Below, piece by piece: positions 8,400 to 13,356 of a stretch of DNA of 13,356 nt (positions within the stretch are counted from its first letter, which is position 1; the number at the start of each line of letters is the position of its first letter). The notes under the pieces were generated by a model. That model saw only the letters and a program-made list of their open reading frames with translations, had not been told where the DNA came from and did not search any database. The position numbers were made by a program, and so were the translations under genes. The DNA comes from Glomus cerebriforme. Its lineage: Eukaryota; Glomeromycota; Glomeromycetes; Glomerales; Glomeraceae. The DNA lies in NCBI GenBank assembly GCA_003550305.1, contig QKYT01001013.1, positions 9,514-22,869 of the forward strand, in the 5' to 3' direction.

Positions 8400-8412
8400 G
8401 ATTGAAATACTA
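8400..8412 (-). repeat. Right terminal inverted repeat, element 1
   Basis: GATTGAAATACTA is the reverse complement of TAGTATTTCAATC, matching the left terminus at 12 of 13 positions. It is followed at once by the right target-site copy. Confidence 0.82.
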
Positions 8413-8420
8413 CTTTAGTG
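8413..8420. repeat. Right 8-bp target-site duplication of element 1
   Basis: CTTTAGTG pairs with CTTTAGCG at 1689-1696. On the minus strand the site reads through the split gene as ...AACACTAAAG before the insertion and CTAAAGCAGTT after it, as expected for a duplicated target. Confidence 0.82.
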
Positions 8421-9110
8421 TTAACTTTTTGTTGTAAATATTCATGAGTAAACTCCAAAAGATATTTCATAATACTGAAATCAAGCATGTGCATTTAATT
8501 TGGAATAGTTGCTTCATAAATGTTAAAATTATCAAATTTCTAAAAAAAATTGAAATTTGTATGAATCAAAAATTCTTTGACTTGATTTATATCAATGGCT
8601 TCTTTTATTTTTTCTGGAGTTTATAAATCAACGTGAGTTAACGCTATATTATTAAAATTTTTGTTGCTTATTAAGCAAAAACTATAAGGTTATTTGAAAG
8701 TCGATAGCAGATATGTAGCAGTAAATGTCACTGCTTCTGCCATATCAGTAAAAATGACTGATATTTTTGAAGTAAATGGATGTATTTCATTTTTTACAAT
8801 AAAATACATATCATTTTAATTTAATATCAGTAATAATAATATTTGAAGGTATCTTTGGAAAACTTATCTCTGCAATTTTCAAAATTCTTCAGAATTTCTT
8901 GTTATATTATCCTTTATTTTTATTTTTGGGAGATAACTAACAAGAATTTTAATGTCAGGTTTATTCTGCAACTAACTTGAAATGTTACCTAGTAAAATAT
9001 AAATTGGATGTTCTAATATTTTTCTAAGATAATTGCATGTAGTTGCATCAGCATACATATATTACAGTATATAAAAAATAATGATTTAATTTGGGATAAT
9101 ATAATTGATT
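8421..9110 (-). pseudogene. Plavaka/CACTA-like transposase, upstream part (split gene)
   Basis: Minus-strand reading from about 9060 downward gives YADATTCNYLRK, HPIYILLGNIS, LQNKPDIKILVSYLP, then DMAEAVTFTATYLLST, TPEKIKEAIDINQVKEF, NFNIYEATIPN and MHMLDFSIMKYLLEFTHEYL. It ends at the hAT target site. These resemble the D-A-T-T-C and M-H-x-L-D blocks I associate with Plavaka-type transposases, and they continue at 1696 in the downstream half. Stops include TAG within the SS-stop-LQN block near 8970, TAA near 8683 and TAG near 8545. A frameshift or missing stretch lies near 8800-8880. The true 5' end is not visible, since frames dissolve above about 9110. The family assignment is from motif memory. 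That the halves are one gene is well supported by the duplicated site. Confidence 0.6.
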
Positions 9111-9995
9111 AATCTTTTATATTAAGAACTTACAATGATTAATATATAATTCATTTGTTTTACTAAATTAAAATTTTAATAAAAAATTAATATTATAAAA
9201 GAATTATTTTATTGAAAAAAATTGAAATCTATAAAACAAACTTATTTACTACCTCAAACAGGTTAATTAATTTTCTTGTTTGATATAAATATCAAAAACA
9301 GAAATTATGAAACTTTTCGGTCTATCTATCTCACAATATTGTTAATATTAGTATATTATATTATATATCGTATTATAACAGAAATTACATAACTGATGAA
9401 CATAATATTACATAAGTAAGTTTAATTTCCTTAATAAAGAAATTTGACTTAAACACTTTATTTTTTGAGAAGAATCCAAACAGCAATTTAATATTATAAT
9501 TAATATATTATAATCTCATAAATTGATGGACATGTTATAGTTCAAATATAACCATGTCCCAAATTTGACTTGGAATATTCCAAATCAAATGTAATGCAAC
9601 TTAACTTTAGAGTTTAAAATTAAACAAATGATATATCGCATCTAAATTTTATATTAGTATTTGTAATGACTAAGTTATATTTTATTCTAAAAAGAAATTG
9701 TAAGTTTAAAAATTATAGAAAAAAATTTTAATCATAAATATTTTTAAAAGATAATTTAATAATTTGATACAGATTTAGTGAAAATTAATTTACATTATGT
9801 TACGGTATATATAGTATATAATATATTGAAATTGTAAATCTTGTAGTATTAACAAAATAAAATACTGTATATTCATGTTTTAAAATGAATTTTGCAAAAT
9901 TTAATATTTTATTTTTGTATTAATTATTGCTTTTGTAAATATTGTAAATAAAATAAAGTAATAGCTTTTCTTTTATATTTTGATGAATGTTATTA
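9111..9995. other. AT-rich stretch between two pseudogenes, with hairpins
   Basis: No coding block is recognised on either strand. The left terminus of the element that carried the second hAT gene should lie in or near here. It cannot be fixed because its partner is outside the window. Two adjacent hairpins at 9528-9590 are the only ordered structure seen. Confidence 0.4.
9528..9590. repeat. Two adjacent imperfect hairpins
   Basis: The first, 9528-9559, pairs GGACATGTTATA with TATAACCATGTCC around GTTCAAA, with one bulged base. The second, 9563-9590, pairs ATTTGACTTGGAA with TTCCAAATCAAAT at 12 of 13 positions around a central TA. They lie 3 bases apart and are clearly more ordered than the surrounding AT-rich DNA. 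They could be a small palindromic element, a terminus or a dyad binding site. Confidence 0.7.
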
Positions 9996-11997
9996 ATGTC
10001 TGATTCAACTGATTCAGAAATAGAATTTAATTTTGACTCAATGTAAATGTTTAAAATAATTAAATAATTAAAAATTTAATAAATGAACTATAACAATTCT
10101 GAAGAAACTATAGTAGTAAAACGTGGTAGTAGTAGGCCCAAAAATATAGTTTGGGATTATTTTGAGCATAATACTCTAAAGCATCCCAGTTATTATGACG
10201 TGAAGTGTAAATTCTGCGGTACTTACTAGAAAAATGACATTATAAAAAAATTGCAAGTTCATCTAGTAAGTAAATGTGAAAGTATAGATGTTAAGACAAA
10301 AAATAAATTTATGCATTACGTTGCAACTAGAGATGGCATTATTAATGAAAATCATATGGAAATTGAATCAGACCTTAAAAATGAGGAATTGTTTGAAGAA
10401 TGAGTTACACTAATTGATCGTTCAATATTGAAAGCATTTATTATATACGTCATACCATTCAGGATTATAGAAAATCTGTATTTTATAAATGTACTGAAAA
10501 ATCTGCAACCAAATTACAATTCTCCATTATGAGAACATCTTACAACAAATTTACTAAGCGAAAAATCTATTCACATTGAAATAAAAATCAAAAATTATAT
10601 TAAAAAAGAAAAAAATTTAACTCTAAATATAAAAATTACAAAATATTTAAAATTTTATATGAATATAATGGCTTAATATATCTTTTTATTTTAATTAGCC
10701 CTCGATGGCTGGTCTAGTCTGAATAATATCTCAATTTACAATTTTGTAACAATAAAGAATTTCTTTATTACTTGAGAAATCTGTTAGGTGTTAGTTATAT
10801 AGCCAAAGTCATAGCAATAGATCCAAAAAAGTTTTTAGCAATTATTATGGACAATGCTTTATCCATGGTGAATGTGTGAAAACATATTTCAGAAAAGTAC
10901 CCTCACATCATAAATATGCGTTGCATAGTTTATTTTGTAAATTTAATCACAAAAATATATTAAGTAAATAAATTTTCACCTGTGTACTTTTCAATAATTT
11001 ATATATTTATTAAAACTAGAATTAATCCAACCAAATCTTAAATTATTAGATCACAATTTCACAAACAGGATTGTAAAAAATTGTAATATGATTTTCCACT
11101 TTTTTAAAACTTCTCATAAGGCAGGACATATTTTGAATGAAATTGCGAAAGAATATAAAATCAAAGATAAAGAATTTAGTACATACATGTCCACCAGATG
11201 GACGTTGATATATAAAACTATAAACAAAGTTGTGAGGTTAAAAAGAGCATTGGAAAAGGTTAAAATAATTATTCATTTATTAATATTTAATTATTAATTA
11301 ATTTAACAATTACAATAATAATTTATAGGTTTATAAAGATCACAATAATATTCTAACAAATGAAACCATTAAGAAAATATTTTAGGGTCAAGGGGTTTTT
11401 TTCATGACATTGCATTTTTAACCTTCGTGTTATTACTCTTAAAAAATACAGTTACCTATTTAGAGGGATTGGGTATAAATTTGGCTGATTGTTTCTTAAG
11501 TTTGATCAGACTTGCTGTTAAGATTCTAAACAATATTCTTGATTTTAAGAAGATCATGAATGATAGATGGGATTCTATTGATATCCTCCCATATATGCTT
11601 ACATATTTTTTACATCTAGTGCATTGTGGTAAGTATTCTTTAAGTAAAGATTTTAAATCAAAAGAAATAGAAATTAACTTTCATTTATTTAGGTGCAGGA
11701 TTGAAATTGTCAACATGGAATACTTTAATGATCTACGTGAGAAAACTTTTTTGGTCCATGTCAAAAAGGAACCATAGCAATGACAAAGTGGTAGCTCAAA
11801 TGGCAGATTTTAAATGCAATAATAGGCATTACTCAAACAAAAATACATCATCATATATAAAACTGAAAGTATGGTAAAATATGATTGATGATCCCAAAGA
11901 TTACCTAAAAAGTTTATCATTAAAATTATTCTTAATAACCCATATAGTGTGGCAAGCGAAAGGGATTTTTGATACTAGGTTTTTATACGAAAAAAGG
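9996..11997 (+). pseudogene. Second hAT transposase with BED zinc finger, truncated and decayed
   Basis: Two candidate starts are 9996 (MSDSTDSEIEFNFDS, acidic, then possible donor GTAAAT) and 10083. A BED finger follows: VWDYF (W at 10152), C-x2-C at 10206/10215, H at 10260 and C at 10275. Then come LIDRSILKAFIIYVIPFR, LDGWSSLNNISIYNF (10701 on), FLAIIMDNALS, YPHIINMRCIVYFVNLIT, FFKTSHKAGHILNE with STRW (11088-11258), GINLADCFLSLIRLA and YMLTYFLH (to about 11620), and finally PYSVASERDF, the start of the hAT C-terminal block. Candidate introns are 10627-10698 (donor now AT) and 11259-11328. Stops: TAG 10227, TGA 10401, TGA 10530, TGA 10877; also several frameshifts. The C-terminal block is cut at about 11997 by the next insertion. 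This differs in sequence from the element 1 transposase. Confidence 0.85.
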
Positions 11998-12005
11998 AGG
12001 TAACG
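11998..12005. repeat. Candidate left 8-bp target site of element 2
   Basis: AGGTAACG separates the broken hAT coding sequence from TAGAGATGTG, which looks like a hAT terminus. Only the left side is in the window, so the duplication is predicted, not seen. Confidence 0.5.
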
Positions 12006-12014
12006 TAGAGATGT

Positions 12015-12131
12015 GATCCGGATGGAATTTTTCAATCCACGATCTGATAAAAGCGGATCGAATCTGATCTGATAATCCGTCAGATCAGATTCAAAAATTT
12101 GCCGATCCATCCGGATTGAATCCGGAATCCG
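12015..12131 (+). repeat. Subterminal fold-back repeats of element 2
   Basis: A perfect 13-bp inverted repeat, GAATCTGATCTGA / TCAGATCAGATTC, lies at 12060-12072 and 12080-12092 with a 7-base loop TAATCCG. Around it GATCCGGATGGA (12015-12026) pairs with TCCATCCGGATT (12106-12117), so the whole stretch can fold as a nested stem. ATCCGGA recurs at least three times. It is comparable to the subterminal clusters of element 1, and likely transposase-binding DNA (inferred). Confidence 0.8.
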
Positions 12132-12147
12132 TTTATTATATATATTA
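12131..12147 (+). promoter_or_regulatory. TATA-like box of element 2
   Basis: TTTATTATATATATTATT follows the subterminal repeats, about 35 bp before the first poly-T/AG acceptor. The placement matches the left and right arms of element 1. Confidence 0.4.
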
Positions 12148-12149
12148 TT

Positions 12150-13356
12150 ATTCACACTTTTTTTTTTTCTTTAGGTACAGCTCCCGGATGGCTAGACTTT
12201 TTGTTTGCTTTTTATTTATTTTTGGAACGCTACTAACATTCCTTTTCCTTTTTCTTTAGGACGGTCCTTGAACTTCGGACTGGAACCGGAATTGAGTAAG
12301 TTGAGGGAGGGGGAAAACGGGATTCTTTTTTTTTTTGATTTGGAAATGTTATTAATGTTCCCTTTCTTTATTTTTTTTCTTTTAGGGATGCAGTTTCTTG
12401 GATATTGGACTTGGAATAGCTAGGTCGAATAGTAAGTAGAATGGGAAGGGAGTAGGAATTTTTTTTTGAATTAGGAACGTTACTAAATATTCCCTTTCTT
12501 TTTTTCTTTAGGGACGCAGATTTTGGCACCTTAAATACTGGACTTTGGAAATTTAGGTATAATGGGCGGGTAGAGAGTTATTTTTTTTTGAATTAGGAAC
12601 ATTACTAACGTTCCCTTTCTCTTTTTTTCTTTAAGGACGCAGATTTCGGCCCCTTGGATACTGGACTTTGGAAACTTAGGTATAATGGACGGGAAAAGGA
12701 TTTTTTTTTTGAATTAGGAACATTACTAACGTTTCCTTTCTCTTTTTTTTCTTTAGGGACGCGAATTTCAGCCCTTTGAATACTGGACTTTGGAAACTTA
12801 GATATAATGGGCAGGGAGAGGATTCTTTTTTTTTGAATTGGGAACGTTACTAACGTTCCTTTTCTTTTTTTTTTCTTTAGGGACACGGACTTTGGCCCCT
12901 TGAATACTGGACTTTGGAAACTTAGGTATAATGGGCGGGTAGAGGTTCTTTTTTTTTGAATCGAGAACGTTACTAACGTTTCCTTTCTCTTTTTTTTCTT
13001 TAGAAACGTGGATTTCAGCCCCTTGGATACTGGACTTTAGAAACTTAGGTATAATAGGCGGGTAGAGGGTTCCTTTTTCTTTTGAATCGGGAACGTTACT
13101 AATATTCCCTTTCTCTTTTTTTTCTTTAAGGATGCAGATTTCGGCCCCTTGGATACTGGACTTTGGAAACTTAGGTATAATGGATGGGAGAAGATTTTTT
13201 TTTGAATTGGGAACATTACTAACATTCTCTTTTCTTTTTTTTTCTTTAGGAACGCGGATTTTGGCCCCTTGAATTGGAAACTTAGGTATAATGGACGGGT
13301 AGAGAAATCTTTTTTTTGAATTAGGAACGTTACTAATGTTCCCTTTCTTTTTTTTT
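12150..13356 (+). repeat. Array 2: tandem exon/intron-like units, about 122 bp
   Basis: Ten or more units run to the window edge. Acceptors (TTTCTTTAG) end at 12174, 12259, 12385, 12511, 12635, 12756, 12880, 13003, 13130 and 13249. Exon-like blocks are 36 nt (12260-12295), 46 (12386-12431), then mostly 44-45: 12512-12556, 12636-12679, 12757-12801, 12881-12925, 13004-13048 and 13131-13174; the last is 36 (13250-13285). Donors are GTAAGT in the early units and AG|GTATAAT later; the one at 12802 is AT. Introns are 75-90 nt. Each carries TACTAAC or a variant centred in a palindrome GGGAACGTTA/TAACGTTCCC. The 45-nt consensus is free of stops in two of three frames. Two acceptors have decayed from TTTAGG to TTTAAG, moving the AG one base and giving 44-nt blocks. 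Confidence 0.85.

Larger units (their letters stand above)
1697..8412. mobile_element. hAT transposon (element 1), 6.7 kb, degenerate
   Basis: The element has hAT hallmarks: 13-bp terminal inverted repeats beginning TAGTATTTCAA (12 of 13 matching), an 8-bp target-site duplication, and an internal BED-finger/hAT-dimerisation transposase on the minus strand. Both arms have the same order from the end inward: terminal repeat, subterminal ATCCGGAT-like motifs, TATA-like box, intron-like units, and a 30-bp ATCCCCTTCA array. The left arm adds an approximately 118-bp repeat array. The insertion splits a Plavaka-like gene whose two halves lie directly outside the duplications. Every ambiguous base (N) in the window falls inside these limits. 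The transposase has many stops, so this copy is not autonomous. Confidence 0.82.
12006..13356 (+). mobile_element. hAT-like element 2, left end (continues past window)
   Basis: The second hAT pseudogene stops abruptly inside its C-terminal domain and unrelated sequence begins with TAG. What follows repeats the architecture of element 1's left arm: ATCCGGAT-rich subterminal repeats (12015-12130), a TATA-like box, then a T-rich exon/intron-like array on the plus strand. No transposase is reached before the window ends. The exact terminus rests on one end only. Reference to element 1 and the coding truncation make a boundary within a few bases of 12000 likely. Confidence 0.62.

Noticed and set aside
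8444..8626. Plus-strand frame starting MSKLQKIF
   Set aside because: It is antisense to the upstream half of the Plavaka-like pseudogene, whose minus-strand reading carries recognisable motifs.
9780..9960. TAGTATATAATATATTG and similar strings as a terminus of the second hAT element
   Set aside because: TAG-initial AT-rich strings are frequent here, and the opposite terminus is outside the window, so no inverted repeat or duplication can be shown.
11901..12155. Minus-strand frame of 84 codons
   Set aside because: It crosses the junction between the second hAT pseudogene and element 2 and is antisense to the hAT C-terminal motif, so it is a chance frame.
12205..13225. Open frames on both strands across array 2
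   Set aside because: They include intron-like poly-T tracts read straight through and repeat with the array unit. A coding reading would need splicing, treated under array 2.

Overview
The window looks like a transposon graveyard from an AT-rich fungal nuclear genome. I saw no intact host gene, tRNA or rRNA. The features pointing to a fungus are short (about 70-140 nt) spliceosomal introns with GTAAGT-type donors, TACTAAC-like branch points and T-rich TTTCTTTAG acceptors, extreme AT bias, and decayed hAT and Plavaka/CACTA-like transposases. From memory of those protein families the best guess is an arbuscular mycorrhizal fungus (Glomeromycotina, Rhizophagus-like). That is an inference, not a match I could run.

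Layout. (1) 1-430: intergenic DNA with a 47-bp tandem duplication and a cluster of overlapping palindromes. (2) A Plavaka/CACTA-like transposase pseudogene on the minus strand is split in two: its upstream part lies at about 9110-8421 and its downstream part at 1696-430. (3) Between the halves is a 6.7-kb hAT element (1697-8412). It has 13-bp terminal inverted repeats starting TAGTATTTCAA and an 8-bp target-site duplication (CTTTAGCG / CTTTAGTG). From each end inward come subterminal ATCCGGAT-type repeats, a TATA-like box, intron-like units and a 30-bp tandem array, so the two arms are long imperfect inverted copies. The left arm also carries a large array of about 118-bp exon/intron-like units (2680-3600). 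The element's own BED-finger hAT transposase pseudogene is on the minus strand at 6510-4114. (4) 9111-9995: AT-rich DNA with two hairpins. (5) 9996-11997: a second, different BED/hAT transposase pseudogene on the plus strand, cut near its C-terminus. (6) 12006 to the window end: the left end of another hAT-like element, with candidate duplicated site AGGTAACG. It has a hairpin-rich subterminal region, a TATA-like box and a second long array of exon/intron-like units still running at the window edge.

How the parts fit. The most striking feature is that two elements carry, just inside a terminal repeat and TATA box, tandem arrays in which every unit has a splice donor, a TACTAAC-type branch point inside a palindrome, a poly-T tract and an acceptor. 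In element 1 the same arrangement in the right arm points toward the transposase start. I therefore propose that the arrays are expanded, spliced 5' leaders of transposon transcripts. RNA evidence is needed to establish this. The decay of the pseudogenes includes many changes readable as C-to-T or G-to-A transitions (tryptophan and glutamine codons to stops, donor GT to AT).
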